Numbered from the stretch's first letter, positions 1 through 9,225 are shown. The stretch is 50,367 bases of DNA from an uncultured Pelagibacteraceae bacterium (GCA_902580945.1 CACHML010000010.1:1-50367), one strand, 5' to 3'. Notes: generated from the sequence alone by a model not told the origin. Numbers and translations: made by a program.

Positions 1-731
1 TTGTAGTGATCTGGAAATATAAACTTTCTAGATATGGTAAATTTATATTTTTTTAGTGTATTCTCAAATTCTTCAGGATTTCCTATACCACAAAAATACA
101 AATATTTTTTGTTTCGATTAAAATTTTTAAGATTTATAGGAAAATATTTAGAATAAAATATTTTATCATTATAATTTTTTATTATTGATGCAAGTTTGAT
201 ATTTTTTTTATCACCAATTAAAAAAACTGCACTATATTTTTCTAATATTGATATTTTTTCTCTTAATGGTCCTGCAGGAAGCAAATACCCGTTACCAACA
301 CCAAAGGTAGTATTAAAGCAAGCAATTGATATATCATAATTTATTTTTTTGTCTTGTAGTCCATCGTCTAAAATAGCTAAATTAAATTTTTTTCTTTCAG
401 CTTTTTCTAAGCTTAAATTCCTATTTTCATCACTAATAAGGTTTCCATAAGAGCTTAGGATTTTTTTTTCATCTAATTGATCTAAATATTTTTTTTTAAT
501 AAATACAGTTTTAAATTTTTTTTTTAGAATTTTATTTATTTTGACACACAAAGATGTTTTTCCAGTTCCTCCAATATAAATATTTCCTACACAAATAGTT
601 TTAATTTTATATTTTTTTCTTATATAAAAAATCTTGAGAAAGTTTACTGAAAGCGTGAAAATTGTGAGTGGTAAAAGTAAATATGATATATAATTTTTTT
701 TATTTAAATATGATGGTTTGATCACTTTCAT
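1..731 (-). CDS. lpxK: Tetraacyldisaccharide 4'-kinase, 3' end cut by the window edge
   Basis: Phosphorylates the 4' position of the lipid A disaccharide at the inner membrane. About 243 residues from the ATG (729-731) are visible; the C-terminus lies beyond the left edge. An N-terminal hydrophobic segment (about residues 13-35) is followed by the P-loop GNIYIGGTGKTS, the DDGLQD motif typical of LpxK, and VGNGYLLPAGPLRE. The start codon directly follows the waaA stop codon (732-734) with no spacer, so it is the last visible gene of an msbA-waaA-lpxK lipid A unit. Identification rests on these motifs and on the neighbours and is firm. Confidence 0.9.
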   Translation of the reverse strand, partial: MKVIKPSYLNKKNYISYLLLPLTIFTLSVNFLKIFYIRKKYKIKTICVGNIYIGGTGKTSLCVKINKILKKKFKTVFIKKKYLDQLDEKKILSSYGNLISDENRNLSLEKAERKKFNLAILDDGLQDKKINYDISIACFNTTFGVGNGYLLPAGPLREKISILEKYSAVFLIGDKKNIKLASIIKNYNDKIFYSKYFPINLKNFNRNKKYLYFCGIGNPEEFENTLKKYKFTISRKFIFPDHY

Positions 732-1973
732 CTAAATAAATTTTCTAATCTCTAATAAGTTTTTATTTAATATTTTATTACCTAAATGTTTTAACTTTTT
801 ATTCACTGTATTTCTTTGTAAAAAATTAATTTTTTTATTAACAACATATTTCATCTTTTTAATTGAATTTATTTTAGTGGTAATATTTAATTTTCCTAAC
901 ATTTTATAAACTTCTCTAAAATTATCTACATGTGGTCCATACAAAATATAGTTACCTTCTCTTGCTGGCTCTAATGGATTTTGACCTCCATGTTGTATCA
1001 ACGAACCACCCATAAATGTTAATTTAGATATAGAGTAGAATTTTGAAGATTCACCATAGGTATCTACTAAGTATATATCTGTATTTTTTCTTAATTTCTT
1101 AGATGACGTATGTATCTGAGAATTTAAACCAATACTATTTAATTCATCCAATATTTCTTTTTTTCTATTTATATGTCTGGGTATAATGACAGTTATCAAG
1201 TTTTTAATTTCAGATTTTAGCTCTTTATGTACCTTACCAATAAATAACTCCTCTCCAGCATGGGTGCTTGCTGCACAAAAAATAACTCTTTTTGAGAATT
1301 TCTGCTTAAATTTTGAGTTTGTTAAATTGTTTTTTTTTGTCTCTCCTGCAAACTTTAAATTTCCAATAAATTTAACTTTTTTTGTACCTAGTAATTTTAA
1401 ATATTTTTTTGATTCCATATTTTGTGGAAGAGCAATCGATATTTTTTGAAAGATATTTTTTGAAAATTTGGGAAAGTATTTCCATCGGTTAAAAGATTTT
1501 TTTGTAATCCTTGCATTCAGAAGAATTAGAGGAATCTTTTTCTTGTCTAAATTGTTAAACATATTAGGCCAAATTTCGGAATCTACAAATATTGCGAGTT
1601 TTGGCTTCCAGTGATTGATGAAACTTTTAGTTAAAAAGTTTAAATCAAATGGATAAAATTGATGAATAGTTTTCCTAAACTTAAATTTTGAAAAAATATG
1701 TGATGAACTTGTCGTAGAAGATGTAATTAAAATTCTTTTAATCTGTTTATCTGATTCAAATTTTCTAATAATTGGAATAATGCTTAATATTTCTCCTACA
1801 CTTGCCCCGTGTATCCAGATCGTTTCTTTTGCTTTGTTGTTTTTTGAATAAAATCCATATTTTTCCTTAAATCTTTTTTGACTCTCTTTTCCTAAAAATA
1901 TTCTAATTAATGTAATTAATGGAGAAACCAGCAAAAAAATAATTAAAAAAAAATTATAAATAACAAACATCAA
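732..1973 (-). CDS. waaA: 3-deoxy-D-manno-octulosonic acid (Kdo) transferase
   Basis: Transfers Kdo from CMP-Kdo to lipid IVA on the cytoplasmic face of the inner membrane. The 413-residue length is normal for WaaA. It has one N-terminal membrane anchor (about 5-25), the GASVGE motif (56-61) carrying the presumed catalytic Glu, DSEIWPN (131-137), and near residue 335-352 the GGSLIQHGGQNPLEPA sugar-nucleotide binding motif. The start overlaps the msbA stop by 4 nt (ATGA), which suggests translational coupling. Whether it adds one, two or more Kdo residues cannot be read from the sequence. Confidence 0.93.
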   Translation of the reverse strand: MMFVIYNFFLIIFLLVSPLITLIRIFLGKESQKRFKEKYGFYSKNNKAKETIWIHGASVGEILSIIPIIRKFESDKQIKRILITSSTTSSSHIFSKFKFRKTIHQFYPFDLNFLTKSFINHWKPKLAIFVDSEIWPNMFNNLDKKKIPLILLNARITKKSFNRWKYFPKFSKNIFQKISIALPQNMESKKYLKLLGTKKVKFIGNLKFAGETKKNNLTNSKFKQKFSKRVIFCAASTHAGEELFIGKVHKELKSEIKNLITVIIPRHINRKKEILDELNSIGLNSQIHTSSKKLRKNTDIYLVDTYGESSKFYSISKLTFMGGSLIQHGGQNPLEPAREGNYILYGPHVDNFREVYKMLGKLNITTKINSIKKMKYVVNKKINFLQRNTVNKKLKHLGNKILNKNLLEIRKFI

Positions 1974-3712
1974 CTTTTGTTTATTTGTTTATCGTAATAA
2001 TTTTTGTAAATTTCAGAATTTTTTAGTAGCTCATCATGATTGCCAGAGTCAATCACAATACCTTTATCCATAACATAAATTTTATCAGAATTTAAAATAG
2101 TTGAGAGTCTATGAGCAATTACAACTGTTGTTTTATTTAAGGTTAATTTGTCTAAGGCTTTTTGTATTTTTCCCTCAGTTTCAGAATCTAAAGAAGAAGT
2201 AGCTTCATCTAAAAGTATAATTTTACTATTTTTTAAAAATGCTCTGGCAATAGAGAGTCTTTGTTTTTCACCCCCCGATAACCTTACTCCATTTTCTCCA
2301 ATTATTGTTTCATATTTATTTTGAAGTTTATCTATAAAATCTAAGCACATTGAAAGTTCTGCAGCCATAAAAACTTCGTCATTATCAGCATTTGGTTTTG
2401 CATATTTAATGTTATTAAAGATTGTATCATCAAACAGTGTCACATTTTGATCAACAATAGATATTTCTTTTCTAAGAGAAAATAAACTAACATCTCTGAT
2501 ATTTTGTTTATCAATCTCTATAACGCCAGTATTTGGATCATATAGTCTTGGTATAAGACTCAGCAGTGTAGATTTCCCAGAGCCACTTTGGCCTACTAAA
2601 GCTGTCATTTTACCTCCATTAATCTTTAAATTGATATCTTTTAAAACTTTATTTTCTGAATTAGATAAATAATTAAAATTAACGTTTTTTAAATCTATCG
2701 TTGCATTATCTAAATTTAATTTCTCTTTATTATCATTAGGATCAATTAAATTTCTGGTATCAATAATAGGTAGAATTCTTTTACCCGCAGATAAACCTTG
2801 GCCAACTCCTACATTAATTGTAGCTAAAGACTTAACAGGTTGATAAGCCAACATCATTGCAGCCAAAAATGAAAAAAAATTATTTAGACTTAACTGATCG
2901 TTCATAATCAATTTTCCTGAGTAAAAAATTAATATTGCAATCATAATACCAGTCAAAATTTCCATAATTGGTGTTGCTCTTATAAAAACTGAAGATATTT
3001 TTATAGATTTTTCTTTTAAATCATTAATAAATTTTTCTGATCTTTTTGTTTCATAATCTTCTCTCTGAAAAATCTTAATAATTTTATGATTTTTAAATAT
3101 ATCTATTAAATATTTGTTTAAGTCGCCTGACTTTAATTGTGCTTCTGTTACCACTTTACTCATTCTTTTTCCTAATTTTTTTGCGGTAATTGATGCAAGT
3201 GGTATCATAATAATTGCTATTAATGATAGCCTCCAGTTTTGAATGAACATAACACTAAGAAGCCCAATTAATGTTAATCCATCCTTAAAAAGTGCTAAAA
3301 ATGATGTGCTTAACATTCCAGTGATCTGGCTCACATCAAAATTTAGATTTGAGATATATTTCCCCGTATGTTTATTTTCAATATTTTCTGTATCTGCATT
3401 TATAAACGAATTTAGCATATCGATTTGAATTTCTTTTTTCACCTCCTCCGCAACTTTGATCATTGTAACTTTTGCTAGATAAAGCGAAATACCTTTTGTT
3501 GCAAATGCCAGTATTATTAGAATTGGAATTACTAAAAGTAAACTTTGATCTTTATTAATAAATATTTTATCAATTGCAGGATCTAACAACCATGCAGTCG
3601 CTGATGTACTTCCAGCAACTAATACAGAGAATAAAACTGCTAGAAAAATTTTGTTTAAATACTTTTTAGTGTAGTCTTTGTACAATCTTTTTAATATTTC
3701 TAAGTTTGACAT
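1970..3712 (-). CDS. msbA: MsbA-type lipid A/lipopolysaccharide ABC exporter
   Basis: A half-size ABC exporter with fused membrane and ATPase domains, 580 residues, close to E. coli MsbA. The membrane domain (about 20-310) has around six helices. The nucleotide-binding domain has Walker A GQSGSGKS (374-381), the signature LSGGEKQ (478-484) and Walker B IILLDEA (498-504), followed by the H-loop region VIAHRLST. Being packed with waaA and lpxK argues for lipid A flipping rather than drug export. It begins one base after ubiA ends. Substrate is inferred from family and context. Confidence 0.88.
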   Translation of the reverse strand: MSNLEILKRLYKDYTKKYLNKIFLAVLFSVLVAGSTSATAWLLDPAIDKIFINKDQSLLLVIPILIILAFATKGISLYLAKVTMIKVAEEVKKEIQIDMLNSFINADTENIENKHTGKYISNLNFDVSQITGMLSTSFLALFKDGLTLIGLLSVMFIQNWRLSLIAIIMIPLASITAKKLGKRMSKVVTEAQLKSGDLNKYLIDIFKNHKIIKIFQREDYETKRSEKFINDLKEKSIKISSVFIRATPIMEILTGIMIAILIFYSGKLIMNDQLSLNNFFSFLAAMMLAYQPVKSLATINVGVGQGLSAGKRILPIIDTRNLIDPNDNKEKLNLDNATIDLKNVNFNYLSNSENKVLKDINLKINGGKMTALVGQSGSGKSTLLSLIPRLYDPNTGVIEIDKQNIRDVSLFSLRKEISIVDQNVTLFDDTIFNNIKYAKPNADNDEVFMAAELSMCLDFIDKLQNKYETIIGENGVRLSGGEKQRLSIARAFLKNSKIILLDEATSSLDSETEGKIQKALDKLTLNKTTVVIAHRLSTILNSDKIYVMDKGIVIDSGNHDELLKNSEIYKNYYDKQINKS

Positions 3713-4579
3713 TTAAATTATTTTTCCAATCAAAATATTCATAAATACTATTAGTCCTAATAAATTATTACTTTTAAATTTCATCAAGCACATGGTAGGA
3801 TCTGTGACCTTGAGATTTTTTATTTGATAAATAGCTAAATGTAAAAAGGTAATTATCAGTGATATAAAATATAAAACTTTAAAATTCATTAAAAGACCAA
3901 CTAAAACTAATGAAATAAAAAAAAATATGTAGCATAAAGAAATAAATTTTTTTGGGTTATTTTTAAACTTAATAGAGGTAGATTTAACTCCTATAATCTC
4001 ATCATCTTTTATATCCTGATATCCATAAATTGTGTCGTATCCCAGTGTCCAAAATATGGCCCCAAAATAAAAAATAATTGGCACTAAATTTATGCTATTA
4101 TTTATTGATATCCAAGCAAGAACAAGGCCATAATTAAATGTAATTCCTAAAAATAGTTGTGGCCAGTAGGTATATCTTTTCATCAAAGGATATGTAAATG
4201 CTAGTGGCATTGATAAGAGTGCCATCAAAATAGTGAATTTATTAAAATTAATTAATACTAAAAATGCTAATCCACACAAACTAATGGAGTAAATTATTGC
4301 AAGTTTTATAGAAACATTTCCTGATGCAATTGGTCTATTTTTGGTTCTCTCAACTCTCTTGTCAAAATTTTTATCTACTATGTCATTTACTATGCATCCA
4401 GCAGATCTCATCAGAATTGAGCCAATTAAAAATAGTAAAGTATAAAAATAAAATATTTCGAAGCCAGAGTTGAAATCATAAGCAATAGTAAGACCCCATA
4501 AACAAGGCCAAAATAAAAGCATATATCCTATTGGCCTGTTCAGCCTCGTGAGGTTAATGAAAAATTTAATGTTTTGCAT
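3713..4579 (-). CDS. ubiA: 4-hydroxybenzoate polyprenyltransferase
   Basis: Prenylates 4-hydroxybenzoate, an early membrane step of ubiquinone synthesis. The 288-residue protein is almost wholly hydrophobic and carries both Asp-rich prenyl diphosphate motifs: NDIVDKNFD (about 66-74) followed by RTKNRPIASG, and YDTIYGYQDIKDDE (about 180-193). It is the first gene of the minus-strand run that continues into msbA-waaA-lpxK, with no spacer before msbA. It starts divergently from the small membrane protein gene at 4632. The product supplies the quinone used by the bc1 complex encoded later in the window. Confidence 0.93.
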   Translation of the reverse strand: MQNIKFFINLTRLNRPIGYMLLFWPCLWGLTIAYDFNSGFEIFYFYTLLFLIGSILMRSAGCIVNDIVDKNFDKRVERTKNRPIASGNVSIKLAIIYSISLCGLAFLVLINFNKFTILMALLSMPLAFTYPLMKRYTYWPQLFLGITFNYGLVLAWISINNSINLVPIIFYFGAIFWTLGYDTIYGYQDIKDDEIIGVKSTSIKFKNNPKKFISLCYIFFFISLVLVGLLMNFKVLYFISLIITFLHLAIYQIKNLKVTDPTMCLMKFKSNNLLGLIVFMNILIGKII

Positions 4580-4590
4580 AATAATTTACT

Positions 4591-4619
4591 TGTAAATAGC
4601 AAAGCAGAGTCTCATAATC
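4591..4619 (+). promoter_or_regulatory. Candidate promoter with a GANTC methylation site in the spacer
   Basis: TTGTAA (4591-4596) and CATAAT (4614-4619) are 17 nt apart, a fair sigma-70-like pair. A GANTC site (GAGTC, 4608-4612) sits in the spacer next to the -10, and a second (GATTC, 4625-4629) falls at the expected transcription start, just before the ATG at 4632. The arrangement resembles the ccrM promoter at 33394-33422. No transcript data, so tentative. Confidence 0.4.
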
Positions 4620-4631
4620 AAATTGATTCGA

Positions 4632-5039
4632 ATGAATATAGATTACACTGTTACTGCATTAATGTTTCCCGCAATACCTCTCATAATGAGCGTTTACAGC
4701 AATAGGTTTCATACTCTTAGTGGACTTATTAGAAAAATTCATGATGAATATGTTTTTGAAAAACACACCCCGCCAGAGTGGAAAGATCAACTTATAAACT
4801 TAAATAGCAGAATAGGAGTACTAAAGTTTGCTATTATGTCAGCGGCATTCGGTTTTCTATTTAATATGCTTACGGTGTTTGCTCTTTATTTGGATAGTTT
4901 AATTATTGCAAGGGTAATTTTTGGGTCTTGCTGTTTATCGATGATGATTTCAATTATTTTTTTTATCAGAGAAATACAAATTTCAGGTAAAGCTTTAAAA
5001 CTTCATCTGTCAGATATGGATGTCCAGTTTAAGGAATAA
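4632..5039 (+). CDS. Small membrane protein, DUF2721-like
   Basis: The frame is open from a TTG at 4623, but the ATG at 4632 (MNIDYTVTALMFPAIPL) is the more likely start and gives 135 residues. There are about three hydrophobic segments: an N-terminal one with the FPAIPL motif, and two in the second half (about residues 66-88 and 92-112). A polar loop (SNRFHTLSGLIRKIH) between the first and second is the pattern I associate with DUF2721 proteins, whose function is unknown. The 3' end overlaps the oppositely oriented quinone oxidoreductase gene by 11 bp. Family assignment is from memory of the motif, not from a search. Confidence 0.6.
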   Translation: MNIDYTVTALMFPAIPLIMSVYSNRFHTLSGLIRKIHDEYVFEKHTPPEWKDQLINLNSRIGVLKFAIMSAAFGFLFNMLTVFALYLDSLIIARVIFGSCCLSMMISIIFFIREIQISGKALKLHLSDMDVQFKE

Positions 5040-6000
5040 TTACTGCTGGACCTGTGATCTTTCTTCCTTCTAAATCCTTGTGAGCTTGTACAGCATCTTC
5101 TAATTTATATTTTTTATAAATTTCAATTTTTACATTTCCAGACGAAATTTGTTTAAATAACATACTTGCTGCCTCATGTATTTCATCACTATTAGTAAAA
5201 TATTGATTCATCGCTGGTCTTACAAAATATATACCTTTTGGCTGCAGAGATTTTGAAACAATTATAGGATCAAGTGCTCCAGACGCATTACCAAAAGAAA
5301 CCATAGTACCCCTTAATTTTAAACACTCAATTGATTTATCATAAGTTGATTTACCTACACCATCATAAACAACAGAAACACCTTTGCCATCTGTAAGTTC
5401 CATTACTTTTTTTGCAAAATCTTCTTTTGAATAGTTGATTACTTCGTCACATCCATACTTTTTTGCTATTTCAATTTTTTCCTGACTTCCAACTGTTCCA
5501 ATAACTTTTAATCCTAAACTTTTTGCCCACTGACAAAAGAATTGTCCAACACCTCCTGCTGCTGCGTGAAATAAAACTGTTTCTCCCTCTTTTGGAACAT
5601 ATGTTTTGTGCAATAAATAAAAAGTTGTCATACCTTTTGTCATAGCACTCGATATAATTTCTAAATTAATATTATCTGGAACTTTAACAATATTTTTTGA
5701 AGGGTAATTTCTGTGAGTTGAATAAGAACCTAATGGAGCAGCAGCATAAGCTACTTTATCTCCAACCGAAAAATTAGAGACATTTGAACCAATTTCTTTA
5801 ATTATACCTGCCGCTTCCAAACCAATTCCTGTTGGAAGTTGAAGAGGGTATAAACCTGATCTATGATAAGTGTCTATATAGTTTAATCCAATTGACACAT
5901 GTTCTATCTGAACCTCATCACCACCTGGTTTATCTAAAGTAATCTCCTCTAACTTTAGAACTTCAGGACCACCTGTATTTGTTACTTTAATTGATTTCAT
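5029..6000 (-). CDS. Zinc-independent NADPH:quinone oxidoreductase (MDR family)
   Basis: A 323-residue medium-chain reductase of the Qor type, expected to reduce quinones with NADPH in the cytoplasm. The N-terminal GroES-like domain has NYIDTYHRSGLYP, and the Rossmann domain has the nucleotide-binding AAAGGVGQ (146-153). The cysteine and histidine ligands of zinc-dependent alcohol dehydrogenases are absent, as expected for this branch. It is the last gene of a four-gene minus-strand cluster with pirin, DoxX and a haloacid dehalogenase, with 16 bp to the pirin gene. The natural substrate is unknown. Confidence 0.85.
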   Translation of the reverse strand: MKSIKVTNTGGPEVLKLEEITLDKPGGDEVQIEHVSIGLNYIDTYHRSGLYPLQLPTGIGLEAAGIIKEIGSNVSNFSVGDKVAYAAAPLGSYSTHRNYPSKNIVKVPDNINLEIISSAMTKGMTTFYLLHKTYVPKEGETVLFHAAAGGVGQFFCQWAKSLGLKVIGTVGSQEKIEIAKKYGCDEVINYSKEDFAKKVMELTDGKGVSVVYDGVGKSTYDKSIECLKLRGTMVSFGNASGALDPIIVSKSLQPKGIYFVRPAMNQYFTNSDEIHEAASMLFKQISSGNVKIEIYKKYKLEDAVQAHKDLEGRKITGPAVIIP

Positions 6001-6016
6001 TTCTACAAAAGTAATT

Positions 6017-6853
6017 TTATTTTACAAATGTACCTTTATGATAATCCTCGACTGCTTGCAAGATTTCTTGTTTAGTATTCATGACAAAAGGGCCACCTCT
6101 TGCAATTTGTTCACCTATTGGTTTTCCAGCAATCAGAAGGAACTTAGCATTAGTTGAGCCATAAACCTTAAGTTTCTCACCAATTTTTAAAAGAATTAAT
6201 TTTGAATTTTCAATTTTTTGATGTTGTTGACTCCCAATTTTTATTTCTCCTTTAATTAAATAAATAAATGAATTGTGAGTTGAAGGTAAATCAAAATTGA
6301 ACTCTTTATCTTTATTTAATTCAATATCAAAATAAATAGGTTCAACATTGTGTTTTTTTATAGGCCCCTCAGCTTTTCTAAATTTACCAGCTATTACTTT
6401 GACTATTTTTTCTTCATCTAGGTGAGTTTGCATCTGATCAGCATCTATGTATATGTAGCTAGGTTTACTCATTTTTAGTTTAGCTGGCATATTTATCCAT
6501 AATTGAAACCCATGTAACCTACCTTCTTTCATTGCAGGCATCTCAGAGTGAATTATTCCACTTCCTGTCTTCATCCACTGAACATCTCCTGCAGTCATTC
6601 TACCTTCACCACCTGTACTATCTTTGTGTTCAAAGTCTCCAGCTAACATATATGTTACTGTTTCTATGCCTCGATGAGGATGAGGTGGAAAACCAGCTAT
6701 ATAATCTTCACTATTTTCTGATCCGAATTCATCTAACATTAAAAATGGATCAAAGTAATTAGGCTCTACACCAATGCTTCTTTTTAATTTTACCCCAGCA
6801 CCGTCAGATGCTGGTATAGGTTCGATAATTTGTTTAACTTCAATATTTGACAT
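6017..6853 (-). CDS. Pirin family protein
   Basis: A bicupin of 278 residues, in the normal size range for bacterial pirins. The metal site of the N-terminal cupin is intact: HPHRG gives H58 and H60, and IIHSEMP gives H102 and E104. Characterised bacterial pirins include quercetin 2,3-dioxygenases and modulators of central metabolism, so a dioxygenase-like redox role is possible but not shown here. It sits one base from the DoxX gene and 16 bp from the quinone oxidoreductase gene, consistent with one transcript. Confidence 0.88.
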   Translation of the reverse strand: MSNIEVKQIIEPIPASDGAGVKLKRSIGVEPNYFDPFLMLDEFGSENSEDYIAGFPPHPHRGIETVTYMLAGDFEHKDSTGGEGRMTAGDVQWMKTGSGIIHSEMPAMKEGRLHGFQLWINMPAKLKMSKPSYIYIDADQMQTHLDEEKIVKVIAGKFRKAEGPIKKHNVEPIYFDIELNKDKEFNFDLPSTHNSFIYLIKGEIKIGSQQHQKIENSKLILLKIGEKLKVYGSTNAKFLLIAGKPIGEQIARGGPFVMNTKQEILQAVEDYHKGTFVK

Positions 6854-6854
6854 T

Positions 6855-7232
6855 TTATTTTAAGAATTTTTTATCTAAGCTAAAATCTTTAGTTCCATTT
6901 ATGAAAATAAATAAAAACCCACCTGCTAAAGCTATATTTTTCAAAAATGATCCAAGTTGCATTTGGTCAGAAAAATCGTTGTGAAATATTACAGCTGTTG
7001 CAATACAGAATAAACTTAATAAACCAGCGGATATTTTTGCCTTATATCCTAGTATAATTAATATTGGTGCAATTATCTCAAGTATTATTGCTGGAATAAT
7101 TAAAATTCCAGGCAATCCAAAGCTCTCCATCCATTCAATAGTTCCATCATAACTACCAATTTTAAAAAAACCATTGAGAAGGAACAATGCTGAAATTAAA
7201 ATTCTTGCGATGAGATCTAGAATATTTGTCAT
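6855..7232 (-). CDS. DoxX family membrane protein
   Basis: A 125-residue integral membrane protein with four predicted helices and the early ARILISALFLLNGFFKI segment typical of the DoxX family. Some DoxX proteins belong to membrane redox or thiol-stress complexes; the role of this one is unknown. It lies between haloacid dehalogenase (21 bp upstream) and pirin (1 bp downstream) on the same strand. Confidence 0.8.
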   Translation of the reverse strand: MTNILDLIARILISALFLLNGFFKIGSYDGTIEWMESFGLPGILIIPAIILEIIAPILIILGYKAKISAGLLSLFCIATAVIFHNDFSDQMQLGSFLKNIALAGGFLFIFINGTKDFSLDKKFLK

Positions 7233-7253
7233 AGTAATAAAGTAGTATCTTGC

Positions 7254-7916
7254 CTAAACAATATCAAGCAACTGTTTAAGATTATTTATTTCATTTTTTG
7301 GTGTGTAATCTAAATTATCAAAAATTGCATTGTTTCTATTGACCCAAATTGCGTTAAAACCGTAATTGCCACCTCCAGAAACGTCCCAAGTATTTGCGCT
7401 TAAAAAAGCAACTTCCTTCTCTTTAATGTTATATTTTTTAATTGGCAAATTGTAAACTTTTGAACTTGGTTTAAAAATACTTACTTCTTCTACAGATATA
7501 ATATCATCAAAAATATCATTGAGATTATTTCTATTCACTAATTCATCAAGAAGAGTAGGGGTGCCGTTTGAAAGTATTGAAAGTTTATAATTTTTTTCTC
7601 TCAATAATTTCAGAGTTTCTTTTACTTCAGGGTATGGAGATAAAATTTTGTAAAGATCCAATAATTCAGTTCTCATATCTGGATTAATATTGAAAACTTT
7701 CATTGATTTATCTAGGCTATCTTCTGTTACTTTCCAAAAATCTTTATGCCTGGTCATTAAACTCCTAAGCCAAGTGTATTCTAACTGAGTGGTCCTCCAA
7801 TAATTTGAGAAATTTTCCCATTTAATACCAATTTTATCTTTACACTTTTCAGCTGCAGAATTTACGTCAAATAAAGTTCCATATGCATCGAAAATTATTG
7901 CTTTAATATTTTTCAT
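7254..7916 (-). CDS. Haloacid dehalogenase type II-like hydrolase (HAD superfamily)
   Basis: A 220-residue HAD hydrolase. HAD motif I is FDAYGTLFD with the nucleophile D10; motif II is LSNGTP; motif III includes FKPSSKVYNL; and SANTWDVSGGGNYGF is the signature of L-2-haloacid dehalogenases. The RSLMTR segment matches the substrate arginine region of that type. It may hydrolyse halogenated acids, but many homologues have unknown substrates. It heads the HAD-DoxX-pirin-Qor cluster and starts 16 bp from the divergent rsmE. Confidence 0.82.
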   Translation of the reverse strand: MKNIKAIIFDAYGTLFDVNSAAEKCKDKIGIKWENFSNYWRTTQLEYTWLRSLMTRHKDFWKVTEDSLDKSMKVFNINPDMRTELLDLYKILSPYPEVKETLKLLREKNYKLSILSNGTPTLLDELVNRNNLNDIFDDIISVEEVSIFKPSSKVYNLPIKKYNIKEKEVAFLSANTWDVSGGGNYGFNAIWVNRNNAIFDNLDYTPKNEINNLKQLLDIV

Positions 7917-7932
7917 AAATTACTTTCTTGAT

Positions 7933-8643
7933 ATGAGTAATATTAGAATATTTTTCTCTGAAAGTTTATCTCTTAATTTAACTTCTTCACTTGCTAAACC
8001 ACAATCACATTATTTGACGAAAGTCATGCGAGTGAAAATTGGAGAAAATTTTTCTTTGTTTAATAAAACTGGTGAATGGTTAGCCAAAATAGACAACATT
8101 TATGATGGAAAGGTAGAATTTAGCATTAAGGAACAATTAAGAAGAAAAGAAAATTCCCTGGATATTTGGTTAGCATTTTCACCTATTAAATCAAATTATT
8201 CAAATTTTATGATTCAGAAAGCTACAGAATTAGGAGTTACAAAATTTTTCCCTATAATTTTTGATAGGACAATTGTTAGAAAAATTAATTCTGAAAGATT
8301 GGAAAAAATAATAATAGAGGCAACAGAACAGTCAAATAGATTGAACCCCCCTTATCTAGAAAAAACTCAAAATTTGAAAACTTTTTTAGAGAAAAATCAA
8401 AGTACAATGGATCTAATATTTACAGATCTTAATTCTAAAAACAAAAAAATTGAACTAAATAAAAAAAGCAAAAAACCTTTGTGTATTATAATTGGACCCG
8501 AAGGAGATTTTTCTGAGAAGGAAAGAGAGGATATTTTAAATTTTAAAGATGTAAAATCAGTTAAGATCAATGACAATATATTGAGGTCAGAGACAGCAGT
8601 TATATCTTCAATATCAATTCTTAATTATATCTTAAATCTATAA
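7933..8643 (+). CDS. rsmE: 16S rRNA (uracil1498-N3)-methyltransferase
   Basis: Methylates U1498 of 16S rRNA, a decoding-centre base. The 236-residue protein has the N-terminal PUA-like domain (QSHYLTKVMRVKIGENF) and a C-terminal SPOUT knot with KATELGVTKFFPI (96-108), GPEGDFS (188-194) and LRSETAV (217-223). All signature motifs are present and the length is normal. Only 16 bp separate its ATG from the haloacid dehalogenase start, so its promoter must overlap that gene. Its 3' end overlaps the SCO1 gene by 6 bp. Confidence 0.93.
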   Translation: MSNIRIFFSESLSLNLTSSLAKPQSHYLTKVMRVKIGENFSLFNKTGEWLAKIDNIYDGKVEFSIKEQLRRKENSLDIWLAFSPIKSNYSNFMIQKATELGVTKFFPIIFDRTIVRKINSERLEKIIIEATEQSNRLNPPYLEKTQNLKTFLEKNQSTMDLIFTDLNSKNKKIELNKKSKKPLCIIIGPEGDFSEKEREDILNFKDVKSVKINDNILRSETAVISSISILNYILNL

Positions 8644-9225
8644 ATATTTATTTATCAATTTAATAGATTTTTTAATGTCGTCTCTGTGAGAAATCTTGGC
8701 AATATATTTTCCATCTTTTAAAAGTATCACAGGTGAACTATGATCAATATTATAATCACCATTTTCAAAAAATATTTTTTGGCTAATTATTCCCCAAGAT
8801 TGCGAAAGTAAAAAAATTTCGCCTGGATCTCCAGTAATTCCAACAAATTTATTATCAAAATTGCTAAGATAATCTTTTACTACTTCGGGAGTATCTCTTT
8901 TAGGATCAACGCTAATAAAAAATACTTTTATATTTTTTTTTTTATTTTTTTTAATTCTATTCATAACTATATCCATTTTATTTAATGTCATTGGACATAT
9001 GTCAGGACAATTTGTAAAACCAAAAAAAATTGCAGTCAAAGGTCCGTTAAAGGACTCTTGAGTTATTATATTATTGTTCATATCTTTAAGCTCAAAATCT
9101 GAGCCCTTGAATGCTGCGACTGATTGATCTTTTTGTTCTTTCATTGATAAAAAGACAGGAAGCATTAAAAATAAGAATATAGTTAAGCATCCTATTAATA
9201 CTGCAATGGAGGTTTTTAATTTCAT
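8638..9225 (-). CDS. SCO1/SenC copper chaperone for cytochrome c oxidase
   Basis: A membrane-anchored thioredoxin-fold protein that helps deliver copper to the CuA site of subunit II. The single N-terminal anchor is about residues 7-27. The copper ligands are present: CPDIC (C73, C77) and H162 in DHSSPVILL. The length of 195 residues is typical. It is divergent from the oxidase locus with 36 bp between it and the subunit III-like gene, which fits a role in assembling that oxidase. No Cox11/CtaG gene is seen in the window. Confidence 0.92.
   Translation of the reverse strand: MKLKTSIAVLIGCLTIFLFLMLPVFLSMKEQKDQSVAAFKGSDFELKDMNNNIITQESFNGPLTAIFFGFTNCPDICPMTLNKMDIVMNRIKKNKKKNIKVFFISVDPKRDTPEVVKDYLSNFDNKFVGITGDPGEIFLLSQSWGIISQKIFFENGDYNIDHSSPVILLKDGKYIAKISHRDDIKKSIKLINKYL

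Noticed and set aside
4623..4631. TTG start for the DUF2721-like gene
   Set aside because: The ATG at 4632 better fits the family's N-terminus and the predicted transcription start.
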